Below the pieces are notes generated by a model, which saw only the letters and a program-made list of their open reading frames with translations, did no database searches and was not told the DNA's origin. This document shows positions 1 through 9,042 of a DNA stretch of 11,295 bases, in pieces (the stretch's first letter is position 1; the number at the start of each line of letters is the position of its first letter). The translations under genes were made by a program, and so were the position numbers. Source of the DNA: Cerioporus squamosus (Eukaryota; Basidiomycota; Agaricomycetes; Polyporales; Polyporaceae); the NCBI GenBank assembly GCA_022592435.1, contig JABYQS010000916.1, forward strand, positions 1 to 11,295, given 5' to 3'.

Positions 1-219
1 GCGGACAAGGTGACGCCCGGGACCCACATCGTACTTAGGGCGGCACCGGTATCGGGACAACGCGCAGGCATAACCCTGCAGCGCACCTTCGCTGGCCAGA
101 CGCGAAACTGGGAAGGAGCCCAGACAGTTGCCAGTTCACGGACGCCGTCTAAGAACATCCTAGTTCTCAGCATCATACCTCGCAGGTCGGAAGCGGGCTG
201 CTGTCCTTATGCCCCCTGA
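1..219 (+). other. Reading frame open from the left edge, possible end of an upstream gene
   Basis: A plus-strand frame is open from base 1 to a TGA at 217-219. The first codons use mostly G or C in the third position, then this bias fades. GTACTT at 30 followed by a CATAACC branch-like site and CAG ending at 80 would make a 51-nt intron that keeps the frame. This is compatible with the last exon or exons of a gene lying to the left. The opposite strand is also open from an ATG at about 153 to the edge, so strand and coding status are unresolved. No family was recognised. Confidence 0.2.
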
Positions 220-637
220 ATGGAAGGTCCAAAGGCTGAGCGGCCCCTGCCCATCATCTTCGCCAAGGGAGGGTATGTGAAAGGCGTCTCGGTAGTGTGC
301 CCGAGACCTCCCTGACAATTTGCAGTACCTGTTACGGAAGGCCAGTGTTCTGGCCGTGGGGAGCATCTCATCTTGCCCTCTGCCTATCATTCCCCTTCCA
401 AACATGTCTGACGCCTTACCAAACGGTCACACCGCCTATGCCTCGCAGTTTGGTCCGGCCGGTTGCTTTCGGTACGTGCTTCCCATAAACTGCCTCCGCT
501 CGCCCGCAAATGAAAGCGCTGACGATCTCATCTCAGAGCTAGACAATAACGCTCCTGTGCACGTCAGGAGTCGCTCCATGCCGAGGCGTCCTTCGTCCGT
601 CTCTCTTATATGCCCCGGACATCGTCTGACAATCTGA
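220..637 (+). CDS. Possible small spliced ORF (99 aa) upstream of the ABC gene
   Basis: An ATG at 220-222 opens a frame that continues through two well-formed introns to a TGA at 635-637. Exons are 220-272, 326-471 and 537-637. Intron 1 (273-325, 53 nt) begins GTATGT and ends CTGACAATTTGCAG. Intron 2 (472-536, 65 nt) begins GTACGT and ends GCTGACGATCTCATCTCAG. The exon total is exactly 300 nt. The predicted product starts MEGPKAERPLPIIFAKGG and is rich in proline, arginine and serine; no domain is recognised. The stop lies 21 nt before the ABC start codon, so this could be a small gene, an upstream ORF in the ABC leader, or simply spliced leader without coding function. Exon 2 in another frame also reads well (an ATG at 404 opens MSDALPNGHTAYASQFG). 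The introns are more convincing than the protein. Confidence 0.25.
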
Positions 638-658
638 CCGCGCCATTGCTAGGCTGCT

Positions 659-3324
659 ATGCCCCACACGCTCTCCTCCTTGTTACCTGGTGTAACCCAT
701 GCCGCAATCACCCTCGGGACCCTCCTCCTTCCGGGCTGCTCTCATGACGTTCCGCTCAAACAGCCCCCTTCTCGCGAGCGTCTAAAGAGACCTGCCGTAT
801 CGCCGGATTTGTACGCCGACTGGTTAACCTCGCGGAGAACCGGGACAGAGTATCTCTCCCCAGGCGCGCAGCGACCTCTTACTCCCCAAAATGTGGCATT
901 GGCGTACAATTTGCTGCGGACATGCACGCCCGAAATTTTCTCCTCCTTGTGGGATATGCACCCGTATAGAATCTCTCTAATGGTCTCCATGGACCTGTTG
1001 CGCGGAATGCTACCTGCGTTTCGGTGTTATTCGCAGGCTCTCATGGTAGATGAGGTTAGTCTAACATTCTACTACCACCCGGATGCATGCTTACCGTTCT
1101 GAAGCTTCAAAAAGCGATCATCAGCGGCGATTTGACAGTTGAGCATCTGCTGCGTCAGTCAGCCCTTGAGCTCGCGCGGATGGCGGGGGAAGCCGCGCTT
1201 GACTATCTCGCGTGAGTCGCTCAACGGCACATCCACCGCACAGTGGCTGAACATCGTTGTTCTCTAGGTCTTCCAACGAAAATATAGTGCAGACATCTGC
1301 TCGCTTCCTCGTAGAACGTCAGCAGATGGAGCATAGACTGCGCTTAGACGTCCCCACTCTTTCCGATCCCCACGTCCGCGACCTTCTGCAGGAGTCCGAT
1401 ATATTCGTTCGATCATTCAACGGTTTCTCAGCGTTTGGACTCTTTTCTCCTTTCGACTTCATGCGTCTAATCAGTCTACTGTCCGAATTGTTCACCCACC
1501 TTTGGGTACTCTCTTCTCTGACATTTGGCGGTACACCACTTCACGTTATAATCCTTTCCGTTACCCTATCGGCTCTACCCGCCATGCTGTCTTGGATAGT
1601 CGGCGAGCGCAATTCCTGGAACCACCCTAATAGCCAGCTGGAGGCGAGAAACTCAGCAAAGCAGGAAGCCATGCGTCGCCTTGCGCATAGCGATGCGTAT
1701 CGACCCGAGATCATGCTATTCGACCTCGGGCCGTGGATCCTCAGGACGTGGTCCCGTGCGAGGACCGTCCTGCTCCGGCTTGAGCGTCGACAGAACGGTT
1801 GCGACGCTGGCTTCACTTCCCGACTACTGTCATGTGTATATTTGTCAGGGACGTTCTCTGCCTTCCAGAACGTCAGTGTGTTGTTGCGAATCAATTCCGA
1901 GTTCTGCACTGACGTGATGCTTTAGATCCCCCTGTTACTCGTCCTACACTCGACCTCTACAACCGTTGGAACCTTCACCCTGTATCGCAACACCTTGCAG
2001 GGCCTCTTCCTCACAGCTGAGGCCCTGGTGCACACACTCAGGAAGACATTCCAGGGCGTCTTCCTCATGGGTGCATTCTGTGCCGCAACAACCCTCCGGC
2101 CCCGTCTGCAGCCTGAGGCGAGCAGGATCATCCCATACCAACAATCCGGCAGGGGAATGGCGATTGACGTCAGGTACGCGATGAATAGACCTGCGTCCGC
2201 AACTGTGGCTGAACATTGTGCAGGGATCTCTGCTTCACTTACCCCGGTGGTACGACTCCCGCTCTCAAGCACGTCAATCTGTCTGTCAGAACGGGTGAAA
2301 CACTCGCAATTGTGGGGTATAACGGTTCCGGTACGTCGCTATCCGGCTCCTGTCAAGTTTATGGCTGAAAGCGGGCGTATCATGCTCAGGCAAGTCGACA
2401 CTGGCCAATATCCTCCTCCGCATCCTGGACTTTGACAGCGGGGATCTGCTCATCAATGGTGTCGACGTCCGCCGCCTCCAACCGCCTGACTTCCATATGC
2501 ACGTCTCCGCGGTGTTCCAAGGTTTCTCGCGATTTGAAACGACGGTCAAAGCCAACGTGGGGGTCGGTTATGTGCCCGACATGAGCTCCTCGGAGGCGGT
2601 CGACGCAGCGCTGGAGCTCGCAGGCGCGGGGAACCTCGTACGATCGCTCCCGGACGGCCTGCGCACTCGGATCGAGGGGGATGGCTCTGATCGCAGCTAC
2701 GAGGCGTTCTGCGGCGACGGTTCCGCCCCGAGCAAGGTACACGGTCTCTCCGGCGGCGAGGTAAGGTTAACTCGGCATTTCTGCGGGCGCCGTACCTCCA
2801 GTCGCTAACCTGCAGCCGCATGGCTTTCCGGACCTAGTGGCAACGAATAGCCATCTCTCGAGCGTTCATGCGTGCCCGGCGACCGGAAGTGGAGCTCTTG
2901 CTCTTCGACGAGCCCGTACGTATTGGTTACCTCCTGTTACCTCCCTTCCCGAATCCGTCCGTTCCTTCCCGCGCCGTTCGTCCCGTGGGCTCATCGTTTC
3001 CTCTCTCCCACAGACGTCCTCCTTGGACGCACACGCCCAGAAACATGTATTCGACACCATCGAGAACATCGCGCGTCCCAATGGTGATCGGACGAAGACC
3101 GTTATATTCATCACCCATCGTTTGGCCACCGCGCGTCGAGCAGACAAGATAGCCATGATGGAGAATGGGGTGAGTTCAGCCTTAGTTCTCGCGTTGTTTC
3201 AAGCTCATGAGAACATGGTTTCCCCACGTCCGCGTACACCCAGACTGTCGTAGAGTTCGGCACCCACGAGGAGCTTCTCGGTCGCGAGGGAAGATATGCT
3301 GCTCTATATCATGCTTCTGTCTAG
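659..3324 (+). CDS. ABC-type ATPase/transporter, single nucleotide-binding domain, nine exons (about 715 aa)
   Basis: Exons are 659-1054, 1105-1211, 1268-1871, 1926-2173, 2224-2330, 2390-2760, 2838-2915, 3014-3169 and 3244-3324; all junctions are GT..AG and keep phase. The C-terminal nucleotide-binding domain is complete: Walker A GYNGSGKST (K489), Q-loop Q531 in AVFQGF, signature LSGGEWQR (607-614), Walker B LLLFDEP with catalytic E636, D-loop SSLD, and H-loop H672 in ITHRLAT. It should therefore bind and hydrolyse ATP. The N-terminal half resembles the membrane half of a basidiomycete ABC-exporter-like family. I see one strong hydrophobic stretch (about 232-281) and weaker ones, not six obvious helices. 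It starts MPHTLSSLLPGVTHAAITLG, and I chose this ATG because family members that I recall begin in the same way. Substrate and membrane are unknown. The protein ends ALYHASV, usual for the family. It converges with PHO81. Confidence 0.88.
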
Positions 3325-3553
3325 TGCAACGCAAGAAACCGGAACTCGCGCTACTTGGGACTTTGCTACATTCTTGGGAGAGTACGTTACAGTGTATGGA
3401 GCAATTGTGATGGTGGTGGGATGCATATGGATGGTAAAGGCAAGATGAACGAAGTCATGGAAAAGTAGAGTAAACGATTGAGCTGCAGTAGTTGTCTAGA
3501 AATACCGATAAGAATAGTTATATCGTGCAGATCGCTGCGTCATGGTCACCGAG
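3325..3553. other. Tail-to-tail intergenic spacer
   Basis: This is the 229-bp gap between the stop codons of the ABC gene (plus) and PHO81 (minus). It is more AT-rich than the flanking exons and should contain both 3' untranslated regions and polyadenylation sites. No ORF, strong hairpin or repeat stands out apart from a short GATGG/GTGG-rich run near 3408-3433. Confidence 0.7.
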
Positions 3554-6500
3554 CTAGAGTCCCTGCAACCCCCGCTGTTTGTGATTGAAGTACGTCAGGA
3601 CGCCGTCGTGCAACGCCGCATCGATACCGTTTGCTTCGGCACTAGCCGACGTAGGTAGCCTCTCTACGTCCTCGAGGAGGCCATACGTCCCCACGAGCAA
3701 GCCAAAGTCTTTCACACCCTGTATCAGGGACGGAACGCGTGCCTGGCAAGGCGTCCGCGTCAGCATGGCCCGCGTTCTACTGAACGGGAGTGAACGCACC
3801 AGCAAACCGGCGTCCAAGAGGACGCCCAGGAGATTGTTCATCTTGCTGAACTCGACCGCAGCGTCTAGGCTCCACAGCCGGTGGTCGTGGACGTCGTCGG
3901 TGTTGAGCGCGGTGGCGCTTGGCGGCGCACGGCTCCTTTCCCCACACTGGGAAGCGAGGAAGACAGGATCTACAGTGCCAGAACAAGCTTAGCGCACCGA
4001 ACATTGCTTATTGAGCAGCGGAGAGAAAGGGTGACGTACAGTTTGGCTGTTTCCAATTCAACGCTGCGCACACGTCCGGGGCGAAGGACGTAAACACCAC
4101 CGGGCGACGCCCAATGTGCCCCTCTAGGGCCGAGGTGTCGTAAACAATGCGTAAGACCGAGTTGACGACATCGTTTAGGTCGAGCTGGTGTCGCAGGGAA
4201 TGTCGCTGTCGTACTCTCGCCGGCGCATATGCTAGCTCCAAACAGATGCCGAACGCGGCGGGTACAGTCTATGGCGACAGTCTGTGAGATATTCTGACGG
4301 ATGTCGATGGGAGTCCAACATACCCGCAACAAGTCTTGCAAAGTGACCATCGACGCTGCTATCCGCTTCGCCCACTGCGACGGTGACGCTGTCGTATCCA
4401 AGACAGCGCCATTACGACCTAACCGCGCCGCTAGTGACTGAAACTGCGAGAGCGTTACATCCGCCACCCCGAGGTCGTAGTGGTCATCAGGCAGCTTCCA
4501 GTCCGCGAACACTACGGGGTGCAGATCGCGGGTAACCTGGACGGTGACATAGATGTAGCTCCCAGTAACAGAAGAGTGTGTTAGTGAGTGCCCAGAAGCC
4601 ACCGCAAGCGTGGGGTTTGACGGCGACGTCTGCGCGGAGCCAAGGGCTCTGCCGTGTTGTGGTGGCCGAGGTGACAAGAGCTTCGCACTACTAGCACCGG
4701 GTACCGGCATGGCGAGCGATTTCCAGTAAGTTTCAACGGCGCCTCCAATCTCGAGCTTGACCCCGCTGAACGGATTGATGACATTGATTTCGAACGACAC
4801 CTTCCGTGCATGTCAGGTCAGCTCTAGTCGACCTACCAGAGGCAAGTGGTAGACACGCACCTCGCCAATGACATGCAACCGTGGATCCAAGATGGGAAGG
4901 GTGAAAGGCTGGCTATTCTGCAGGTTCTGGAAGAAGCGGGGTAGGGCCGTCGCGCGACCGATCGTCTTCGTGCCGAAGTTGGGATACAGCGAGAACTCGA
5001 GAGACATCGCGGCCGGTGACGGGACTTGGAAGGAGAACACGATCTTCTGGTCGCGGATGGGGAGCGGTACGCTATATGGCGCCGAGGTCACCGCGGGGGT
5101 AGCGGTCATAACAAGCTTCAGCAGCGGTGAAGCATGGAGGTCCCGGTCCTCGTACTGCGGCCCTGCAAGCGGATGTCGTAGGCGTACCGCCGGTGCCGCC
5201 TCTATGCTTGTGTCCTTGTAGTGCGAGGTCAAGTGGCCAATTGTAACCTGAACCAAGGACGTCCTGTCCAAGTAATTGTGGCCGTAGACACGGTACGGCA
5301 TCATGGGAGGAGGGAGGTAGAGCGAAGGGATTGCATCGATGTCGGAATCCGTTCCGGTAGACCTCTGCGTATTGGTGAGAGGGGACGTCTGCGACGCGGG
5401 GACTTGCGCAGCTTGGGCCCTGGTAGCCGCTTCGACCAGCAACGCGACGCAGGATCGATGGCCGTACCACGCAGCGTAGTATAGTGGAGAGTTCCCTGCC
5501 TCGTCAGTGACATTGATGCGGCTTCCGACCTCCAGCAGAACCCGAAGACACGACTCCCGTCCGAACCGCGCGGCATGGAACAGGGGCGTCCACTCGTTGT
5601 ACTTGTCTGGTACGTCCCACCCGTCATGACTCGCGAGGATACGGCACACATCCGCATGACCCTCCTGAGCAGCTAGGTGGATAGGATACTCGCCGTTGGT
5701 GTTGGGCCGGCTTGGCGCGCCATACTGCAAGAGCAAAACGACAACGTCGATGTGGCCGGAACGCGCAGCAAGCGACAGTGGCATGAGATCGCTATTTGAG
5801 CTGGGATTCTGCACCGAGACCCCTCCCTCCTCGAGGAACGCCCGGACGCATTTGACGCAGCCTTTGAGAGTACCGTAGATGAGAGGGGTGCAGTTATCGA
5901 CATCTACGATGTCAGGAGGAAGCCCAACCTGGATGAGCCTGTAGCACACGTCTTCGTGACCGTGCATAGCGGCGTAGTGGAGAGCAGATCGCCCATATGC
6001 GTCTGTTTTGTCCTTTTGAACCCCACCGTCAAGACAGAGGTTGACCAAACGGATGAGTCCAGCAATGGCAGCCTCGTGCAGACATGTTCGGCCATTGATG
6101 TCGTCCACGAACGTGTAGTCGAACGGCAATGCTGTCGAGGCAAGGATCAAGTCTGCTAGGGCCTGGGGAGCGTCGATGACAGCCTTCCAGAGAATGCGGG
6201 TGACGTGATTACGCGCTTCCCGTGTCTGAGCCAAGGAATCAGAGTAGCGGACGATGTCGGCTATCGCAGTCTTGTCTCCATCAGCGACAGCCTTGCGTAG
6301 GTTGCTCTCGAAGTCGTAGAACGGCGTCATCTGCGCGTTCCGGTCGATATTGAGTTGGTGGCTGAGGATGACGTCCTCTGCGATGGCAAGCTCCCCGCCC
6401 AAACCGACGGAGAGGTCCGTCATATCCAGTAAACAAGCGGCGACGGTATCCGCCAACTCTGAGATGAGCTGTACCCGACATATGAGTAGGTTCGGACCAA

Positions 6501-7365
6501 CACAAAGACACCAGCACGCACCTGTCTGTTGAACACCGGCTGCACCTCCACCTGGCGAGCGAGGTAGAGTTCTTTGGTAGTCGACCGAGAACGCTTGTCC
6601 CACTTTTTGAGGATCTTCCGGAAGCCCATGGCGTTGATCTCAACGAATTGCTGTTGAGGCGGGATGTGTGGATAATGAGCACGACGACACGCAGGCGCGA
6701 TCATCTACCTGCAGCTTTCCGATGTCCCGCTCCAGCAAGCGAAAGCCCTCCTCTACCGCACTCCACTCGACGTGGTTCTTGGTCGCGTCGTCAAGCGAGT
6801 CGGGCATAACCCGCATCGCAGCGGCACGCCGCTTGGACAGGAGCGTCTCGAGGCGTAGCTTGAGTTCGGCTTCTTTCTCGAGATAGAACGCGTTGATCTA
6901 TGCAGCGAACACGCAGAGGCACGCGAGGGACTTGGTTGAACGCGTGCAATGCGCGACTAGAGGCAGGGACTCACCTTCTCTAGCTCTCGCTCAAGCTTGA
7001 AGAAGAACGCAGCCTTGTTGGCCTGAAAGCTCGGTCCACGCTCATCATCTTGGCTCAAAGACGCGTAGAGAGGGGGCTCTTCAGGGTCTTGTGCCAGCAG
7101 GGTGGTCTGCCGAGGTGTCTGGGGAAGGGTGGGGGACGCGAGGATGGTTCCCGGTCGAACGCTGCTTTGTGGCGCGAGTGCTGGAGCCTCAGCGGGCGGG
7201 CGATTGGCAGCGAGCGAGGAGATGATCTTCTTGAGAGCCTTGTAGTCCAGATAGTAGGCGGACCAGCCGGGGACCTGCTCAGCCTGGATCTGCTTCCCGA
7301 ACTGCAGGAACAGAGAGGGATTCAGCGCGGGGCGTTGCGGGAGAAGGCGGGGATAGGACCTTCAT
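3554..7365 (-). CDS. PHO81: PHO81-type phosphate-pathway regulator: SPX, ankyrin repeats, degenerate GDPD (about 1107 aa)
   Basis: Exons in coding order (minus): 7365-7360, 7301-6975, 6897-6709, 6650-6522, 6468-4861, 4800-4324, 4268-4040, 3969-3800 and 3742-3554. All introns are GT..AG (53-77 nt) and phase is kept. The SPX domain (1 to about 230) starts MKFGKQIQ and includes QVPGWSAYYLDYKALKKII, the KLERELEK helix and FRKILKKWDKRS, the basic surface that in this family binds inositol pyrophosphates. Seven ankyrin repeats follow (about 337-564). The GDPD-like C-terminus (about 750-1107) keeps the fold motifs VQVTRD, FGICLELAY and GLLVGTYG but lacks the catalytic residues. In yeast, Pho81 inhibits the Pho80-Pho85 cyclin-CDK in low phosphate, letting Pho4 activate PHO genes; the same role is inferred here. 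Length matches Pho81/NUC-2 proteins. An active Gde1-type enzyme is the main alternative, made unlikely by the dead active site. Confidence 0.93.
4498..4560 (-). other. Degenerate GDPD active-site region of PHO81
   Basis: Residues about 834-854 read SYIYVTVQVTRD...PVVFADW. In active glycerophosphodiester phosphodiesterases the matching stretch is of the form (V/I)E(F/L)DVQLTKD...PV(V/I)xHD, with catalytic or metal-binding E, D and H. Here those positions are Y, T and A. No HRG motif appears upstream, where the protein has a serine/proline-rich linker. The alignment is by eye. Confidence 0.75.
5428..6111 (-). repeat. Seven tandem ankyrin repeats in PHO81
   Basis: Within the large exon, seven units of about 33 residues carry the (T/S)xLHxAA...GH core: TCLHEAAIAG, SALHYAAMHGH, TPLIYGTLKG, MPLSLAARSGH, YPIHLAAQEGH, TPLFHAARFG and SPLYYAAWYGH. 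Ankyrin repeats mediate protein contacts. In yeast Pho81 the region that contacts Pho80-Pho85 lies in and next to the ankyrin block. The third unit is the most divergent. The repeat is at protein level; I do not see long DNA identity between units. Confidence 0.9.
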
Positions 7366-7519
7366 GATGGCAGGAAGTTACGGGCTTGCGACAAGGGGGC
7401 GGCGACGAGCACAAGTGACAGAGTAAGCTGGACAGCGGAGAAAGCTGAGCGGCCCCATTGGGCGACCTGAAGGCAGTATTTGCCCAAGCTGCTCGAGCTG
7501 CAGGCAGCCCTCTCCGACC

Positions 7520-7525
7520 CACGTG
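7520..7525 (-). promoter_or_regulatory. CACGTG(GG) E-box, candidate Pho4-type site
   Basis: On the PHO81 coding strand the site reads GCACGTGGG, about 155 nt upstream of the ATG. CACGTGGG is the high-affinity binding sequence of yeast Pho4 (the UASp2 class of PHO5). It is the only CACGTG I found in the window, and it sits in the promoter of the one phosphate-pathway gene. Other bHLH factors such as Cbf1 also bind CACGTG, so the binding protein is inferred. Confidence 0.55.
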
Positions 7526-7611
7526 CACTGCAATTAGCCCCTCCTGCACCCAATCTGCATCTCGATTATCTACCCGACCGACTGCCGCGTCCATTTGTCG
7601 GCCCTCACACG

Positions 7612-7617
7612 AACGTG
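7612..7617 (-). promoter_or_regulatory. CACGTT site, candidate low-affinity Pho4-type site
   Basis: On the PHO81 coding strand this reads GCACGTTCG, about 247 nt upstream of the ATG and about 90 nt from the CACGTGGG site. GCACGTT is the core of the low-affinity Pho4 site UASp1 in yeast PHO5. A six-base match can occur by chance; its value is in the pairing with the stronger site. Confidence 0.35.
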
Positions 7618-7678
7618 CGTTTGATCGTCAAAATCACATTGGAAGTTGCTACGCCAGATTGCAGGTGTCTCTACGGTA

Positions 7679-9042
7679 TCACACGAGTATCTTCCTCAGC
7701 TGCCACATACGCGCAGGCATCAGCGTCACAGGACACCGCCCGTGTTTCTCCACCCAGTCGTGTGCGCACCGGTAGCAGAACACATATCCCGACGGGAAGG
7801 CCGTGGCGTTGGATATCGTGTCGCGACACAGAGCACACGTTCCATATTCGACGTCATCCACCCGGACCCCCTGCGGATGTGGCGGATGGAGGCGCGGCGG
7901 CGGGACAATTGGCCCGAGAGGTGATGTTGAGAGCGACCGCGCAGGTGATGACGGCGAGTACCACCATTCAAGGAACTTGATGAAGAAGATTGCGGTAGGC
8001 AGGAGAACCTTCAGCGAATCCAGGAATAGCCGCGGCGACTTCCGCAGTATGCGTTTGAGCACGTCCAATAGCCCGCGGGGTTTCTGCCTTGGTGGTCTTT
8101 GAGCGGGACCCTGGGCCGCACGCTGAACGCATGTCAGAAGAGTGATCGTCACAACGCAGCTTGGCTACTCACCAGATCATCTGCGCTAACTCTGCGCAAG
8201 TCTACACCGACCCACGAAAGCCACGGTCGGTAGTACGGTGTCCGTTCGAACAAGTACGCAATGTTGTAGACCAGTAACCAGACCTCATAGGACGTGTTGA
8301 GCCACGGGTATGCCGCCTTGTAGACCCGTTTCAGGCTTCCTCTCCATGACTATGCACGTCAGGCAATCTCGTTATATAAAGGAACGTTGGCACTCACCTC
8401 GTCTACTGGGGTATGCCGCGTGTCCTCAATGAGGTCCGTCTGAAGTCCGCCCCCCAACTCTTCGAAGTAGTCCTGCGCCTTCGCGCGGATGTACGGAAGA
8501 CCGACCTACGTACGTCCGGGATCGCGTCTTTCAATCTCACGACCATGAGACAGAACGCGACAGCACGCACCAGGAAGAACAATGATCGCCAGATCTCTCG
8601 GTCGCCGAGCTTCTCCTCAGGAAAGACTCCTCCTACAGCACTCCTCGCACGGTCTGTCTTGAAGAGTGGTGTTCTTCTCCTCTTGAGCCCATAGAAGTTC
8701 TCTGCGAATGATGCGCCTGCACGAGGGGTTCATCACCAGTCTGATACGAACGAAGGACCTGCATACCTTGCGTGCGGAGATAATGTCTCTCGACGAACAT
8801 CATCAATAGCGCGTAGAACTCTTCGTGCCGGTTTCACTATTCGTAGGAGGTATCGTGGGTATGATTGCGCGAACACCTGGAATACGTTGAGCTCCGTACT
8901 TTGCGCGCAATGACGCGACATCTCTCACCGAGAGGACATACTTCAGAGCAGGTTGTAGGAGGTCCCTCAATTGCTCCTGCGCTACCAGTTCAAAGAGCGT
9001 CGGCTTAAGTGGATCATCTCCAGCATCGTTGAAGAACTCCAT
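7679..9042 (-). CDS. PEX12: Peroxin-12 (peroxisomal RING E3 ligase subunit), with a one-base frameshift
   Basis: Exons in coding order (minus): 9042-8929, 8876-8767, 8716-8571, 8505-8398, 8349-8173 and 8122-7679, separated by GT..AG introns of 48-65 nt. If one extra base in exon 2 is discounted, the product is about 365 aa. It starts MEFFNDAGDDPLKPTLFELV and keeps Pex12 hallmarks: RHEEFYALL, FAENFYGLKRRRTPLF, WLNTSYEVWLLVYNIAYLF, a membrane segment VLLPTAIFFIKFLEWWY (about 257-273) and a C-terminal RING with C314, C317, C334, C337 and C348 (CALC...CYRC...CP). Pex12 works with Pex2 and Pex10 in the peroxisomal membrane to ubiquitinate and recycle the receptor Pex5. A frame open farther upstream lacks family similarity, so I start at 9042. 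The frameshift is near 8832-8834; outside it the gene looks intact. Confidence 0.92.
8832..8834 (-). other. One-base frameshift in PEX12 exon 2
   Basis: The exon reads VFAQSYPRYLLRIV in one frame and then NRHEEFYALLMMFVERHYLRTQ in the next; both pieces are conserved Pex12 sequence. The switch falls at an AAA run (TTT on the plus strand). In-frame stops lie immediately before the second frame, and no intron can bridge a single base. Without a fix the protein would be cut short or scrambled after about 52 residues. Confidence 0.8.

Larger units (their letters stand above)
7366..7678 (-). promoter_or_regulatory. PHO81 upstream region (between PEX12 stop and PHO81 start)
   Basis: This 313-bp spacer separates the PEX12 stop from the PHO81 ATG; both genes run leftward. 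It must hold the PEX12 3' end and the PHO81 promoter and leader. Two E-box-like sites are listed separately. On the coding strand the last ~100 nt before the ATG are pyrimidine-rich, common near fungal transcription starts. I see no clear TATA box and no coding ORF. Confidence 0.7.

Noticed and set aside
1..153. Minus-strand frame open from about 153 to the left edge
   Set aside because: It has about 50 codons with no recognisable similarity and overlaps an equally open plus-strand frame. There is not enough evidence for a gene.
2286..2821. Long minus-strand ORFs opposite the ABC ATPase exons
   Set aside because: They mirror GC-rich coding sequence whose plus-strand frame carries all the ABC motifs. 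They are shadows.
4801..4836. A 36-nt mini-intron (donor GTAGGT) joining the two large PHO81 exons
   Set aside because: A donor 24 nt upstream (GTGCGT at 4860) gives a normal 60-nt intron and joins VIGE to VSFEINVI, which fits the family pattern better. The short version adds intron-like sequence to the protein.
6469..6603. A 596-aa continuous reading of the PHO81 large exon, starting at 6603
   Set aside because: Its first 45 residues combine a SPX exon read in the wrong frame and an intron. The SPX exons upstream in the proper frame show that translation starts at 7365.
8506..8540. A 35-nt mini-intron in PEX12 (donor GTGAGA)
   Set aside because: Using GTGCGT at 8570 gives a 65-nt intron in the same phase and joins SLFFL to VGLPYIRAKAQDY, without an unexplained insertion.
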